Below are positions 50,849-61,932 of a DNA stretch of 64,000 nucleotides, piece by piece (position 1 is the first letter of the stretch; each line of letters begins with the position of its first letter). Below the pieces are notes generated by a model that had not been told where the DNA came from, did not search any database, and saw nothing but the letters and a program-made list of their open reading frames with translations. Origin of the DNA: Polyangia bacterium (lineage in GTDB: Bacteria > Myxococcota_A > Polyangia > Fen-1088); NCBI GenBank assembly GCA_036268875.1, contig DATATI010000029.1:62001-126000 (forward strand), written 5' to 3'. Made by a program: the position numbers and the translations under genes.

Positions 50849-51010
50849 AGTGAGGCTCCTAAGGTCAAGAGAGAGGGCGACGCGATCGAACGGTTCGACA
50901 GGGCGTGGCGTTTGAGCCCGCGATTGTAGGGTAGAACGCTAAGCAGCAAAATATTTCAAAAGCACTTTCACCGCGCGACGCTTTACGCGGCTGACGCCCA
51001 AAGTGAGTAG

Positions 51011-51096
51011 CCGCGGTGACACCCGCAAGGCCAAAATGCCGGAAAAGTGCGCTTCGTTTTTTGGCGCAAGACCTGCAGCCAAGGTCGCGCCTACCG
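51011..51096 (+). ncRNA. Possible GEMM-like (cyclic-di-GMP-I) riboswitch, degenerate
   Basis: This 86-base stretch starts with CGGTGACACCCGCAAGG, passes CCAAAA...TTTTTTGG, then CGCAAGACC, AGCCAAGGTC and ends CTACCG, where CGGT and ACCG could pair to close it. The order and spacing resemble a cyclic-di-GMP-I aptamer, but the central stem with GAAA loop is not clear. It lies in front of the small ORF at 51124, which has a strong ribosome site. Confidence 0.25.
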
Positions 51097-51123
51097 AAAA
51101 AAACCACCTTGGAGGTCCGTTCG

Positions 51124-51309
51124 ATGCCCGCCTTCACTCCGTCCGCGCAAGCCCAATCGACTGTCCGAGGCGTTGCGCCGCACGCGCCTGGTTCCGTCAA
51201 ACACGCTGATCCGACGCGCGACCGGCAGATAGACGGGGGCGACGATCGCCCGGCCGCGGTGACGCTGGAGCCGCACTGGGCGGCGACCATCGACGCCGCC
51301 ACCGACTAG
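51124..51309 (+). CDS. Possible small protein of 61 residues
   Basis: The ATG follows TTGGAGG at 8-9 bases, one of the best ribosome sites in the window. The product is Ala/Pro/Thr/Asp-rich and hydrophilic with no signal or known domain. It converges on and overlaps the stop of the DUF4383 gene by 4 bases. Low codon bias evidence and no family make it a hypothesis; the ribosome site and the structured leader are the reasons to keep it. Confidence 0.35.
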   Translation: MPAFTPSAQAQSTVRGVAPHAPGSVKHADPTRDRQIDGGDDRPAAVTLEPHWAATIDAATD

Positions 51310-51707
51310 CGGTTCCTGCGCGCAGGGGCGACGGGCCGGCCGTGCCAGCCCACCACCACCAGCAGCAGACCCAGGGCCGCGTGCACCACATGATCGGCGG
51401 GACGCAAGGCGAAGACGCCTGCGGGGAAGAAGCCCACCACCCCCGCGACAGCCTGGTAAAGATCAACGACCCCGAACCCGACGTTGAATGCCGTGGCCGC
51501 CTGCGCGCTGTTGCTGAAGGCCAGCGCCAGGCCCACTGAACCGGCGATGAGGTGAAAGACGTTGTACGGACAGGCGCCGCTCATCAGCGCCATCCGCGAC
51601 GGCACCAGGAAGCCGGCGATGCCAGTGATGATCAAGATGGGCGCGAACACCCGCAACAGCCTGCGGCTGCGCTGCTGCCAGATGGCCCTTGGGTTGCCGG
51701 TGTTCAT
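51306..51707 (-). CDS. DUF4383-like small membrane protein
   Basis: The 133-residue product has four hydrophobic helices ([64 protein letters not shown]). The motifs YNVFHL and FNVGFGV fit DUF4383. The start is ATG 51707, since the longer reading runs through the MsrA gene in another frame. It follows MsrA by 10 bases. The function is unknown. Confidence 0.7.
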   Translation of the reverse strand: MNTGNPRAIWQQRSRRLLRVFAPILIITGIAGFLVPSRMALMSGACPYNVFHLIAGSVGLALAFSNSAQAATAFNVGFGVVDLYQAVAGVVGFFPAGVFALRPADHVVHAALGLLLVVVGWHGRPVAPARRNR

Positions 51708-51717
51708 GCCGGGCGGT

Positions 51718-52377
51718 TCACCGCGCGGACGCCGTCGGCAAACCGATCGGGCAGCTGACGCCGGTGCCGCCGAGCCCGCAGTAGCCGTCGGGGTTCTTCG
51801 ACAGATACTGCTGGTGGTAATCCTCGGCGTAGAAGAACGGCGGCGCTTCCGCGATCTCGGTGGTGATGGCGCCGAAGCCGGCGGCGGCGATCTCTTTCTG
51901 ATAGGCGTCGCGCGCGGCGATGGCTGCCTGGCGCTGCGCTTCGCCGTGGGTGTAGATGGCCGATCGGTACTGGGTCCCCACGTCATTGCCTTGACGCATG
52001 CCCTGGGTGGGATCGTGGTTCTCGAAGAAGACCTTCAACAGCGACGCGTACGGCAGCACCCGCGGATCGAAGACCACCTGCACCACTTCGGTGTGTCCGG
52101 TCATGCCCGAGCAGACTTCTTTGTACGTCGGGTTGGGCGTGAAGCCGCCGGCATATCCGACGGCGGTGGAGAAGACGCCTTCCAGCTCCCAGAATTTTCG
52201 TTCCGCGCCCCAAAAGCAGCCCAGAGCGAAGACGGCCACTTCGGTTCCGGCGGGGAACGGCGGGCGCAGCGGTGTGCCCAGCACGTGGTGCGCGGTCGGC
52301 ACCGGCATGGCTTGCGCGCGACCCGGCAAGGCGTCGTCGCGCGTCGGCAGCTTCAGTTTCGTCGAGCTAACCCACAT
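51718..52377 (-). CDS. msrA: Peptide methionine sulfoxide reductase MsrA
   Basis: The 219-residue product reduces the S-form of methionine sulfoxide in proteins. The catalytic motif is ALGCFWGAE, with the nucleophile Cys near residue 54. [25 protein letters not shown] and the C-terminal YCGLGG with resolving Cys residues complete the family pattern. It has an N-terminal extension of ~40 residues with no clear signal. It lies divergently from the MEMO gene with 57 bp between starts. Confidence 0.93.
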   Translation of the reverse strand: MWVSSTKLKLPTRDDALPGRAQAMPVPTAHHVLGTPLRPPFPAGTEVAVFALGCFWGAERKFWELEGVFSTAVGYAGGFTPNPTYKEVCSGMTGHTEVVQVVFDPRVLPYASLLKVFFENHDPTQGMRQGNDVGTQYRSAIYTHGEAQRQAAIAARDAYQKEIAAAGFGAITTEIAEAPPFFYAEDYHQQYLSKNPDGYCGLGGTGVSCPIGLPTASAR

Positions 52378-52434
52378 GGCCGGATGATCTTGACCAAACA
52401 GGGACAGTTTGACCAGGTAAGCTTTAATCTCGCC

Positions 52435-53667
52435 ATGCCGACGACGCGTGCCCTGCCCCGCCTGCGCCCCGATCTGGAGGTGATGCCCTCGCCGGTTCCG
52501 GAACAGCCGGGGCTGATGATTCGGGATCCCTATCGTTTCTCCGATCAAACGTTGATCGTGCCGCCGCTGCTGGCGCGCTGCCTGGCCTGCTTTGACGGAC
52601 AGCAAACCGAGGGCGACCTGCGCGAACGACTGACCCGCCTGACCGGTCAGGTCGTGGTGGGCGAACCCGCTGCGCACCTGATCGAAGCGCTGGGCGAAGC
52701 CGGTTTTCTCGACGACGAGGTGTTCGCCGCGATGAAAGAAAAAAGGCAGCGCGCCTTCGAGGCGGCGCCACAGCGGTCGGCGGTTCACGCCGGCGGCGGC
52801 TATCCGGCGGAACGGCAGCCGCTGCGAGACGTCCTTGGGCGCAGCATCAGCGACGGTAAGATCGCCACCAACGGACGACCGCTGCGCGGGATCGCCGCCC
52901 CGCACGTCAGCCCCGAGGGCGGGTATCCGTCTTACGGCGCCGCCTACGGCGCGCTGCCCACCGACGACGGCCTGGGCGAGCGAACCTTCGTGGTGCTGGG
53001 GACGTCGCATTACGGGCAGCCGGACAAATTCGGCCTCACGCGCAAGGCCTTCACCACGCCGTTCGGCCGCACCAGCGCCGACACCGCGCTGGTCGACGCG
53101 CTGATTCGCGACGGCGGCCACGACGCCGTGGTGGTCGAGGACTATTGCCACGCCATCGAACACTCGGTGGAGTTTCAGGTGGTGTATCTGCAGCACCTGT
53201 TCGGCGCCGGTGTGCGCGTCCTGCCGATCTTGTGCGGACCTTTCCTGGCCGCGCACGGCGCCCCGCGCCTGCCGGAGAAGAATCCGGCGGTGGCCCGGTT
53301 TCTCGGAGTGCTCGGCGAATTGAACGCGCGGCTCGGCCAGCAGCTGCTGTGGGTGCTGGGCATCGACATGACCCACGTCGGAGCCCGCTATGGCGATCGC
53401 TTTCACGCCCGCGCCGGCGAAGGTCCGCTGCAGGACATCGAAGCGCGCGACCGGCAGCGCATCGAGCGCATCAACGCCGGCGACGCCGCCGGCTTTTGGA
53501 ACCTAGTCGGCGAAAACGGGGGCGACGATCTGAAGTGGTGCGGCTCGTCGCCGATCTACACCTTCCTGCGCGCCGTGCCCGAGGCGCGCGGACAGCTTTT
53601 GCGCTATCAGCAGTGGAACATCGATCCGGCCAGCGTGGTCAGCTTCGCCGCGCTGGGGTTCTCTTGA
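52435..53667 (+). CDS. MEMO1 family protein with N-terminal winged-helix-like extension
   Basis: The 410-residue product has a MEMO1-type (AmmeMemoRadiSam system B) domain from residue ~140, with [28 protein letters not shown] and [16 protein letters not shown], where His residues and Cys line the metal or substrate site. The N-terminal ~110 residues ([30 protein letters not shown]) resemble a PqqD-like winged helix, which binds radical-SAM partners. No radical-SAM gene is adjacent in this window. The start ATG 52435 has a weak ribosome site. Confidence 0.82.
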   Translation: MPTTRALPRLRPDLEVMPSPVPEQPGLMIRDPYRFSDQTLIVPPLLARCLACFDGQQTEGDLRERLTRLTGQVVVGEPAAHLIEALGEAGFLDDEVFAAMKEKRQRAFEAAPQRSAVHAGGGYPAERQPLRDVLGRSISDGKIATNGRPLRGIAAPHVSPEGGYPSYGAAYGALPTDDGLGERTFVVLGTSHYGQPDKFGLTRKAFTTPFGRTSADTALVDALIRDGGHDAVVVEDYCHAIEHSVEFQVVYLQHLFGAGVRVLPILCGPFLAAHGAPRLPEKNPAVARFLGVLGELNARLGQQLLWVLGIDMTHVGARYGDRFHARAGEGPLQDIEARDRQRIERINAGDAAGFWNLVGENGGDDLKWCGSSPIYTFLRAVPEARGQLLRYQQWNIDPASVVSFAALGFS

Positions 53668-53680
53668 TCGCTCGGCCTCG

Positions 53681-54634
53681 CTAGAGCGTGGGCAGCACGG
53701 CGCGCAGATCGGACGCGTACCGTCCCGACGGCGCCAGCTTTAGATAGTGGGTGTACGCGGCGCGCGCTTGCTCATTGCGGTTGGCGCCCTGCTCGACGCT
53801 CCCGACGATCACGTAGGCATCCGCAAACCCGGGATCAGCGGCCAACGCGGCGCTAGCCAAACGCAGGGCCACCCGTTCTTGCCCTCGATTGAGGGCGATC
53901 TCGGCCATCCGCGTGAGCACCTCCGGCGAATCGGGGCGCAGCTGCTGAGCGGCGGCGCAAGCAGCCCGCGCGGCACCCCAGTGCCCGCGGGTAACGCCGT
54001 CCCGGCACTTGCCGAGCAGACTGTCAAAGTCCTCGGTGACGGGGGGCGCTGTCTCGAGGGCGGCTGGAGCGGCAACGGGTGCGGGTGCCAGGGCGCGTGC
54101 AGGTGCAGGCTTTTCCGCCGCCACCATCGGCGGAGCGACGACCGGCGCCGCGGCTACTTTCTCTTCTTTGGCGACCGCCGCCACTGGCGCCGTTTCGGTG
54201 CTGGCGGACGCTGGTGCAAAAGCGACAGGCGCTGGCGGATCAGATTTCGGTACCGTATTCCCCGTCGGCATCGCCGCGAGAGCCCGCGACTCGGCGGTCG
54301 GCGCCGGCGCTGCAACGACAGCGGGCGCCGGCGAAACCGGCCCAGGAGCAGCAATGACGCTGGCCACCGCCGCGGCCATTGCCGCCGGACCGGGGTCGGC
54401 GTTGGCGCTCAGACGCTGAACGACGAAACGGCCGCCCACCACCAGCATCACCGCGGCCCACACCACGCCCAGCCACAGCTTCCAGGGGCGAGGCGCCGCC
54501 GGTTCTCCGGCGAAGTGCGCGTGGCGGGGATCCTCGTGGAGGCGATCACCCTCGTCCATCCACCGCAACATTGAGTCCGAGAACTGCTTATCCTCCTCGG
54601 TTGTCGCGGCCATGCTCCTCTTCATTTTGTCCAT
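53681..54634 (-). CDS. Membrane-anchored TPR protein with Pro/Ala linker
   Basis: The 317-residue product starts with a cytoplasmic ~45-residue part rich in Asp/Glu, then one transmembrane helix (LWLGVVWAAVMLVVGGRFVV), a ~120-residue Pro/Ala/Val linker, and a C-terminal TPR-like part (residues ~215-310, GHWGAARAACAAAQQLRPDS). It is likely an inner-membrane protein with its TPR domain in the periplasm. Several close ATGs (54634, 54625, 54613) are possible starts. It is divergent from the Ser/Thr kinase at 54733, so the two may work together. Confidence 0.7.
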   Translation of the reverse strand: MDKMKRSMAATTEEDKQFSDSMLRWMDEGDRLHEDPRHAHFAGEPAAPRPWKLWLGVVWAAVMLVVGGRFVVQRLSANADPGPAAMAAAVASVIAAPGPVSPAPAVVAAPAPTAESRALAAMPTGNTVPKSDPPAPVAFAPASASTETAPVAAVAKEEKVAAAPVVAPPMVAAEKPAPARALAPAPVAAPAALETAPPVTEDFDSLLGKCRDGVTRGHWGAARAACAAAQQLRPDSPEVLTRMAEIALNRGQERVALRLASAALAADPGFADAYVIVGSVEQGANRNEQARAAYTHYLKLAPSGRYASDLRAVLPTL

Positions 54635-54732
54635 AGACGGCGATCTGTCCACAATGTTCCTCGGCCACCCTGCCGATTTTCTAGACATCGAATCGACCGT
54701 GTGCTCCGAGGTGTGCGTGGTAATATGCGGCC

Positions 54733-56304
54733 GTGGTTCGGTCGGCGGCAGCAAGCAGACTGATTCCGGCGGCCACGTTCCCCCCGGAACGCGTAAGTCG
54801 GTATCGGCTTCTGGCGCCCTTGGGCACCGGCGGCATGGCAGCGGTGTTTCTGGCCCGCGCGGAAGGAATGGGCGGCTTCGAGCGCGACGTCGCGGTGAAG
54901 CTGATCCATGCCCATCTGCGTGAAAATCAAGAGTTGACGCTGGCTTTGCTGAACGAAGCGCGCATCGCCGCCAAGATCCGCCACCCGAACGTCGTCCCGG
55001 TTTACGACGTGGGAGAAGACCCGTCCGGCATCTTCCTGGTTATGGAGTATGTCGAGGGTGACACGCTGAGCGGCCTGCAGCGAGCCGCGCGCGCCGCGAA
55101 CACGCGGATTCCTGTCTCAGTGGGTTTGCGAATCCTCGCCGACGCGTTGGCCGGCCTGCAGGGCGCCCACGAACAGCGAGACAGCAACGGCGCCCCGCTG
55201 GAGATCGTGCATCGGGATTTTTCGCCGCAGAACATTTTGGTAGGGGCAGATGGCGTCAGTCGCCTGACCGACTTTGGTATTGCCAAGGCCGCCGGCCGAT
55301 CGGGACACACCAGCCCGGGATCGATCAAAGGCAAGGTGGCGTACATGGCGCCCGAGCAGGCGCGCGGGAAGGTCGTCGATCGGCGCTGCGACGTGTGGGC
55401 CGCTGGGGTGGTGGCCTGGGAGCTGCTGGCCGCGCGCGCCCTGCACGAAAGCGACGACGAGGTGGCGACGTTGCTGGACGTGGTGACACAGGCGCCGCCC
55501 GATCTGCGCACCATCGATCCCTCCATTCCCGCCGCGCTGGCCGACGTGGTGGCCTCCGCGCTGGTCATCGATCGCCAGCGCCGATGCCCAACCGCCGCCG
55601 AGCTGCGCAGCCGCTTGATCAGCGCGTGCCGCGCGCATGGCACGCTCGCCGACAGCGCCGAGGTGGCGACCTTCATGGACAAGATGGGCGGCGGCCGGAC
55701 CATCACGCCGCTGCCCAGCGAAGCGATGGTCGCTCCCGCGCTGCCGGTCGGCGGCGACCGCGGTCCCGGCCGCGACTCCCCGACCATGACCTTGCAGTCG
55801 ATCCCAATCAATGGAGGAAACCTCGACAGCACCGGCGTCGAACTCGAACCTGGTGCCGCTCGCGCCAACGTCCGTCGGCGATCCTGGAATTGGAACCGCG
55901 TCGGCATGGGCGTGGTCGCGGTGGCCGTATCGGCCGCCGGAATGGCGGTGCTGGCCAGCCGTCCCATTCCCCGCCAGGCGCAAGCGATCGTGGCCGGGCA
56001 CGAACAGGCGCCCGGGCCAGCGCCGCGAAAAATTTCGCCACCCGTCGCAGTGGCGCCGGCCTTGATCCCGGCCAGCGCTGTTTTTCCCGCCCCGGCGACC
56101 ATCGCTGCTGCGGCAGGGGCGCCCGTACCGGAGATGCGCGCGCTTGCTCCCCGCCGCCATCACGGCAAGGATCACCACGGCCGGGAACTGTCACTGCATA
56201 CGATCCACGCGTCGATCGCGGTGCACGGGACGCACGCTGGCGCCCCGCACGCGCCGTCGCCGCCACCGCTGGCCGGCAATCCTTACGCTGACGAACATCC
56301 CTAG
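54733..56304 (+). CDS. Hanks-type Ser/Thr kinase with His-rich tail
   Basis: The 523-residue product starts with a kinase domain (residues ~24-300). Motifs: GTGGMAAVFLARAEG, AVKLIH with Lys near 56, HRDFSPQNILV with Asp near 162 (Ser replaces the usual Lys), DFGIAKA near 180, and MAPEQ. A transmembrane helix follows near 395 (GMGVVAVAVSAAGMAVLA), then a Pro/Ala tail and a His-rich end (RRHHGKDHHGRE, HTIHASIAVHGTHAGAPH). The tail may bind metal ions outside the membrane. Start GTG 54733. It is divergent from the TPR protein gene. Confidence 0.88.
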   Translation: MVRSAAASRLIPAATFPPERVSRYRLLAPLGTGGMAAVFLARAEGMGGFERDVAVKLIHAHLRENQELTLALLNEARIAAKIRHPNVVPVYDVGEDPSGIFLVMEYVEGDTLSGLQRAARAANTRIPVSVGLRILADALAGLQGAHEQRDSNGAPLEIVHRDFSPQNILVGADGVSRLTDFGIAKAAGRSGHTSPGSIKGKVAYMAPEQARGKVVDRRCDVWAAGVVAWELLAARALHESDDEVATLLDVVTQAPPDLRTIDPSIPAALADVVASALVIDRQRRCPTAAELRSRLISACRAHGTLADSAEVATFMDKMGGGRTITPLPSEAMVAPALPVGGDRGPGRDSPTMTLQSIPINGGNLDSTGVELEPGAARANVRRRSWNWNRVGMGVVAVAVSAAGMAVLASRPIPRQAQAIVAGHEQAPGPAPRKISPPVAVAPALIPASAVFPAPATIAAAAGAPVPEMRALAPRRHHGKDHHGRELSLHTIHASIAVHGTHAGAPHAPSPPPLAGNPYADEHP

Positions 56305-56356
56305 GTGGCGCCGGCGACGAATTCGACATACACCTCGGCTCTGAACAGAGAGGCTC

Positions 56357-57301
56357 ATGGTGCAGTGGCGCAGAAGACGCAAGATCGGCCCAGAGCACGT
56401 GTCGACCGCGCTGGCGCTGTGGGCACTGGCCTGCAGCGGCGCCGCCCACGCGCAAAGCGATCGCCAGGCATCGGAATTTTTTCGCGCCGGCGAAGCCGCC
56501 TACGGTCGCGCCGATTTCCCGGCCGCCGCCCGCGCCTTCGAAGAGGCTCACCGCCGCGCTCCGCACGCCGCCACCTTGTACAACGCCGGCCTGGCCTGGG
56601 AGCTGGCCGGCGAGGCGCCTCGCGCCGCTGATGACTACGATTCGGCGTTGCGGCTGGGCAGCCTGGATCCCCGCCAGGCCACCGATGCCAATATTCGACT
56701 GGCCGCCCTGGAAAAACGTCTCGCCCGCCTGGCCATCATTGCGCCGGCAGGGAACACCGTATCGGTGGCGCACGTCGAAAAGGCGGAAATTCCCGTGCTG
56801 GTTCATGTGCAGCCTGGCCAATATGAAGTCACTCTGTTTCGCCCCAGCGGGCACACCGATGCCGTCCCGGTGGTCGGCACCGCCGGCGCCCGCACCGAGA
56901 TCGCCTTCGACGCCGATCTGGCGCCGCTGCCCGCTGCACCCGCCGTCGATCTCCAAACGCCGGTGGCCGCTGAAAGCGATCGGCGCCGCACCTGGGCCTT
57001 CGTGGGCGCGGCCTCCGGCTGCGCTCTCGGCGGCGCGGCCATCTACCTGGGCCTCGAAGCGCTGCGCGCCCGCGACACGTACAACCAATCGGGTCACACC
57101 GATCACGGCGCGTACGATCGCGCCACCAGCTTGCGCACCTGGACCAACGTGCTGTGGATCGGCGCCGGAGTAGCCGCCGTGGCCAGCCTGACCTTGTTCG
57201 TGACCGCGCCCAAACGCCAAGCCACCGCGCTCGGGCGAGGCGCACGCTGGGCGGCGGTCACGCTGGCGTTGAACAGCGCCTCCTTGACGGTTGGTTTCTG
57301 A
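56357..57301 (+). CDS. TPR/PEGA-like periplasmic protein
   Basis: The 314-residue product has a signal peptide (ALALWALACSGAAHAQ), a TPR-like region (DFPAAARAFEEAHRRAPHAATLYNAGLAWELAGEA in pieces), a PEGA-like beta domain and two transmembrane helices near the C-terminus (GAASGCALGGAAIYLGLEAL, LWIGAGVAAVASLTLFV). It resembles the gene at 9839 in layout. It lies 52 bases after the kinase gene and its stop overlaps the ATG of the propeller lipoprotein, so these three are likely an operon. The function is unknown. Confidence 0.75.
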   Translation: MVQWRRRRKIGPEHVSTALALWALACSGAAHAQSDRQASEFFRAGEAAYGRADFPAAARAFEEAHRRAPHAATLYNAGLAWELAGEAPRAADDYDSALRLGSLDPRQATDANIRLAALEKRLARLAIIAPAGNTVSVAHVEKAEIPVLVHVQPGQYEVTLFRPSGHTDAVPVVGTAGARTEIAFDADLAPLPAAPAVDLQTPVAAESDRRRTWAFVGAASGCALGGAAIYLGLEALRARDTYNQSGHTDHGAYDRATSLRTWTNVLWIGAGVAAVASLTLFVTAPKRQATALGRGARWAAVTLALNSASLTVGF

Positions 57302-58330
57302 TGAACGTTCGTCGGCACGGTCTCCTCGTGTTGTCGCTGCTGGCCGGCCTCGGTTCGTTCGGCTGCACGTTCGATCTGGCCGATCCGGCGAGCAACGACC
57401 TCAGCCCGCCGCCGGTGGTGCTGGCCACCGATCAACCGGCACCGTGGGCCATCGCCCTCGACGACGGGAACGTCTATTGGACCGCCGTGAACATGACCGA
57501 CGACACCGCTGGCGAGGTGGCCAAGGTGGACAAGGACAAGACCCAGAATCCGATCGTCCTGGCCCACATGCAGTACGACACCGGTTCTCTGGCGCTGGAC
57601 GCCACGTTCGTTTATTGGGTCACCCGATCGGGCGGTCGGGTGTGTCGCGTGCGCAAGGACAGCAGCGCGCCGATCGAGGTGCTGGCCAGCAATCAGGGCG
57701 AACCAGTGGGCATCGCCGTCGACGACACCTTCGTCTACTGGACCGACTCGGCCCGCGGCCGCGTGCTGCGCAAACCAAAGGGCGACGCCAGCGCGGCCAC
57801 GCAAGCCATCGCCTCGGGCGTGGTGCACCCGTGGCTTTTGGCGTTGGACGCGACGACGGTCTTTTGGACCAGCTATGACGGCGCGGTGGTGATGAGCGCC
57901 GCGAAGGATGGAACGACGCTACCGAAAACCATCGCCACGCCTGTGGGCGAGGCGTGGGGCATCGCCGTCGACGATACCTTCGTCTACTGGCGCGACGGCG
58001 GGACCAACCTGCCCGGCCGGGTGATGAAGGTGGGCAAGGACGGCAGCCACCTGCAACAGGTGGCCACCACCGAGGGCGAAGGGCCGCGTTTTGTGGCTAT
58101 CGACAGCACCAACGTCTACTGGACCAGCGGCGACACCACCGACGGCGCTGTTCTGACCAGCGCCAAAGACGGCAGCGCGCCGATGACCCTGGCGGTCAGC
58201 CAGGCCGGCCCGCGCGGGATCGCGGTCGACGACGTGAACGTGTACTGGACGAACTATGGCGGCGCCACGGTGATGAAGGCGCCGAAGACGCGCGATGCCG
58301 GACGCCTGGGCCACATGATGATGCCAGTGG

Positions 58331-58353
<23 letters not shown>
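57301..58353 (+). CDS. Beta-propeller lipoprotein with YWT-type repeats
   Basis: The 350-residue product has a lipoprotein signal (LAGLGSFGC) and at least six repeats of a ~45-residue blade: GIAVDDTFVYWTDSARGRV, LALDATTVFWTSYDGAVV, GIAVDDTFVYWRDGGTNLP, FVAIDSTNVYWTSGDT, GIAVDDVNVYWTNYGGATV. The xxVYWT pattern is typical for six-bladed propellers of LDL-receptor YWTD type. It should sit at a membrane surface and bind a partner. The 3' end overlaps the convergent FHA-sigma54 gene by 23 bases. Confidence 0.85.
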
Positions 58354-59719
<1,366 letters not shown>

Positions 59720-59731
59720 GCCGCGATCGTA

Positions 59732-60424
59732 TCACACCACGTCGCGTTGACCGCGGCCGAGCGGATCGTGCGATTGCGCGCCCTGAGGGATCCCGCCCGT
59801 GACGTCGGACGACCGGATGCGTCCATTGGTCCACAGCGTCCGCTCGACCATCATCGCCAGCGCGCGTTCCAGCGCCTGTTGCACTCCGGCGCCTTCCAGG
59901 ACACCCAGGGCGATGGCGATCGCCGCCAGCGTCGAGAGGCGGTCCGGGCGCCCGTCGTGCCGCAGTCGATAGCGCGCCGCGGTCAGCGACGATGCGTCCG
60001 ACAGGGCCGCGCACGGCACCTCGGCCAGCCCAGGAATCCGCTTGCGAGTCCGGATGGCTTGCGACCAGGTTCCGTCAGGAACGATCAACGTGACGGGCGC
60101 CGGCGAACCGCGCCAGGCTTCGATTGGGCGGGCGCTGTCGTGCGGAAACAACAAGACAGGCTGCGTGCCCTCAGCCCACAAAAGCGGTGGCGGACCAGGC
60201 CCCAGGGCCGCCCGATCATCCCGCCCGCGCACCACGATGCGGCTGCCGGGCAAGCACAGCGCCGCGATTCGTCCGGTGTTGGTGGTCTTGCGCGCCTCCA
60301 GTTGGTGCAGAACCAAGACCAGCTGCGTGCGCGTGGAAAGAGAGGGCAGAATGACGCACAGGCACAGGCTCCGGTGCATGCGGCAGCGGTCGCAGCGGTG
60401 ACCGCTGCTGTCGTGACGGGGCAT
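59732..60424 (-). CDS. DTW domain protein, tRNA acp3U transferase type
   Basis: The 230-residue product has an N-terminal Cys motif (CDRCRMHRSLCLC) near residues 11-23 and the family motif VPDGTWSQA near 116-124, a variant of DTW. DTW enzymes (TapT/YfiP) add the 3-amino-3-carboxypropyl group from S-adenosylmethionine to uridine in tRNA. The upstream gene is 12 bases away on the same strand, so it may be co-transcribed with the FHA activator. Confidence 0.82.
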   Translation of the reverse strand: MPRHDSSGHRCDRCRMHRSLCLCVILPSLSTRTQLVLVLHQLEARKTTNTGRIAALCLPGSRIVVRGRDDRAALGPGPPPLLWAEGTQPVLLFPHDSARPIEAWRGSPAPVTLIVPDGTWSQAIRTRKRIPGLAEVPCAALSDASSLTAARYRLRHDGRPDRLSTLAAIAIALGVLEGAGVQQALERALAMMVERTLWTNGRIRSSDVTGGIPQGAQSHDPLGRGQRDVV

Positions 60425-60543
60425 GGCCGGGCGATGCTACTGCCTGGGAAGCGAGCCCGCCGCAAAATCGGTGGGCGGAGACGGCACGTGCTGCGCCCCT
60501 TCGCCTATGCGATAACTGCAAGCCAATAAGGCCTCGTGTACCC

Positions 60544-61923
60544 GTGCTGAATCTGTTGCGCGTCACGCCCCTTTTCGTGATGCTGGCGACCCCCGCGGTG
60601 GCGGCGCCGTCGAGGCCGCAACCTCGAGTCGACGTGCTGCCGTTCACCGGCGACGACGGCCACCTGCGCGCGGTGGTGATCCGCGCGCTGCGCGCGCGCC
60701 ACTTTCAAGCCGTGCGCGTGAATGATCCGTCCGCCACCACCGACGGAACGGCCGAGCCGTCCGGCGTGAGCACAGCGGCGTTCATCGACGGACGGGTGAA
60801 AAAGCGCGGTTGGAAATCAGTGTTGACCGTGCGAATCCGTCAAAATCCGGCGGGCAGCAAGCTCGGCACCGCCATCTTCAGCGGCGGCCGCCGGCAGATC
60901 GATCGCGACATCGCTCGTAACCTTGGCCGCCGCGTGGGGCGCCCGTTGGCTCGCGCGACCGCCGCCAGCAATCAACGCACGCCGGTCCTGGCCGACGCAC
61001 ATATGGAACCGATCGGGCAGCCAGCTGCTGCGGCCCGTCCCCCCCCACACGCCAGCAGCGACGACGTGGAGGACGAACCGCTGGCGCCGCGCGTCCCCAA
61101 CGACGGCCAAGGAGAAGACAGCGACGACGACGACGAGCAGCACATCGCCGTTCCCGCCGGCGGCGAACCGGAAGTGCAATTACGCCAGACTGTCGAACCG
61201 ACGGCCGGCACGCTGGGAGCGCAGGCCCTGGATTTTTCGCTGGGCATGCACCTTTTCACCCGACACTTTCGTTATCAGGATCCGGTCGGCACGCTGACGC
61301 CTTACCGGCTTTTGTGGGCGCCCGCTCCGGCCGCGGCACTGGATTGGTTTCCCGTCGATTTGATCGGGGTGACCGGCAGCGGGCAGATCGAAACCGGCGC
61401 CACCACCACCGATCGCGACGGCACGGCATTTCCGACCTCGCACTGGGCGTTCGCCGCCGGGATCAAGGTTCGCTACCCCCTGGGCGCGGCGTTGCTGATG
61501 GGCACGGTTGAATATGGCGTCGATACCTTCCGCATCGACGACGCCGATCCAGACACGCCGAAGCCGCCGGTTCCGAGCGTGCGTTACACATTCGCCCGCG
61601 CCGAGCTGGGCGTCCTGGTGCGGCCGATGTCGTATCTGTCCTTGTACCTAGGCGGCGGATACCGGCACGTCTTCAGCGCCGGCGAGATCGAGAGCAGCAC
61701 CTATTTTCCCCACGCCACGGTCTACGGCATCGACGCGGCCGCCACCATCGCCGTTCGCTTGCGGCGCGGGCTCGAACTGCGCATCGCCGCCGACCTTTGC
61801 CGCTATCAATTCGAGATGCGATCGCAACCACGGGACACCCGCATGGCCGGCGCGGCCATCGACGACTACGTGGGCGGCACGGTCAGCCTGGCCATGCTGC
61901 TGGGCGGCCGGCGCGGCTTTTGA
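60544..61923 (+). CDS. Exported protein with C-terminal barrel-like region
   Basis: The 459-residue product has a signal peptide (LLRVTPLFVMLATPAVAAPS). Residues ~30-135 form an alpha/beta part with a repeated basic character; a linker with an Asp/Glu run (EDSDDDDEQH) follows; the C-terminal ~240 residues are rich in aromatic residues and alternating strands (YRLLWAPAPAAALDWFP, SYLSLYLGGGYRHVFSAG, TIAVRLRRGLELRIAADL), like a short outer-membrane barrel. The start is a GTG with no strong ribosome site. I recognise no family; it converges on the TPR gene at 61933. Confidence 0.65.
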   Translation: MLNLLRVTPLFVMLATPAVAAPSRPQPRVDVLPFTGDDGHLRAVVIRALRARHFQAVRVNDPSATTDGTAEPSGVSTAAFIDGRVKKRGWKSVLTVRIRQNPAGSKLGTAIFSGGRRQIDRDIARNLGRRVGRPLARATAASNQRTPVLADAHMEPIGQPAAAARPPPHASSDDVEDEPLAPRVPNDGQGEDSDDDDEQHIAVPAGGEPEVQLRQTVEPTAGTLGAQALDFSLGMHLFTRHFRYQDPVGTLTPYRLLWAPAPAAALDWFPVDLIGVTGSGQIETGATTTDRDGTAFPTSHWAFAAGIKVRYPLGAALLMGTVEYGVDTFRIDDADPDTPKPPVPSVRYTFARAELGVLVRPMSYLSLYLGGGYRHVFSAGEIESSTYFPHATVYGIDAAATIAVRLRRGLELRIAADLCRYQFEMRSQPRDTRMAGAAIDDYVGGTVSLAMLLGGRRGF

Positions 61924-61932
61924 TCGCCGTGA

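Noticed and set aside
51718-53406. 562-codon frame extending MsrA upstream
   Set aside because: The extra part is antisense to the MEMO gene; MsrA starts well at 52377.
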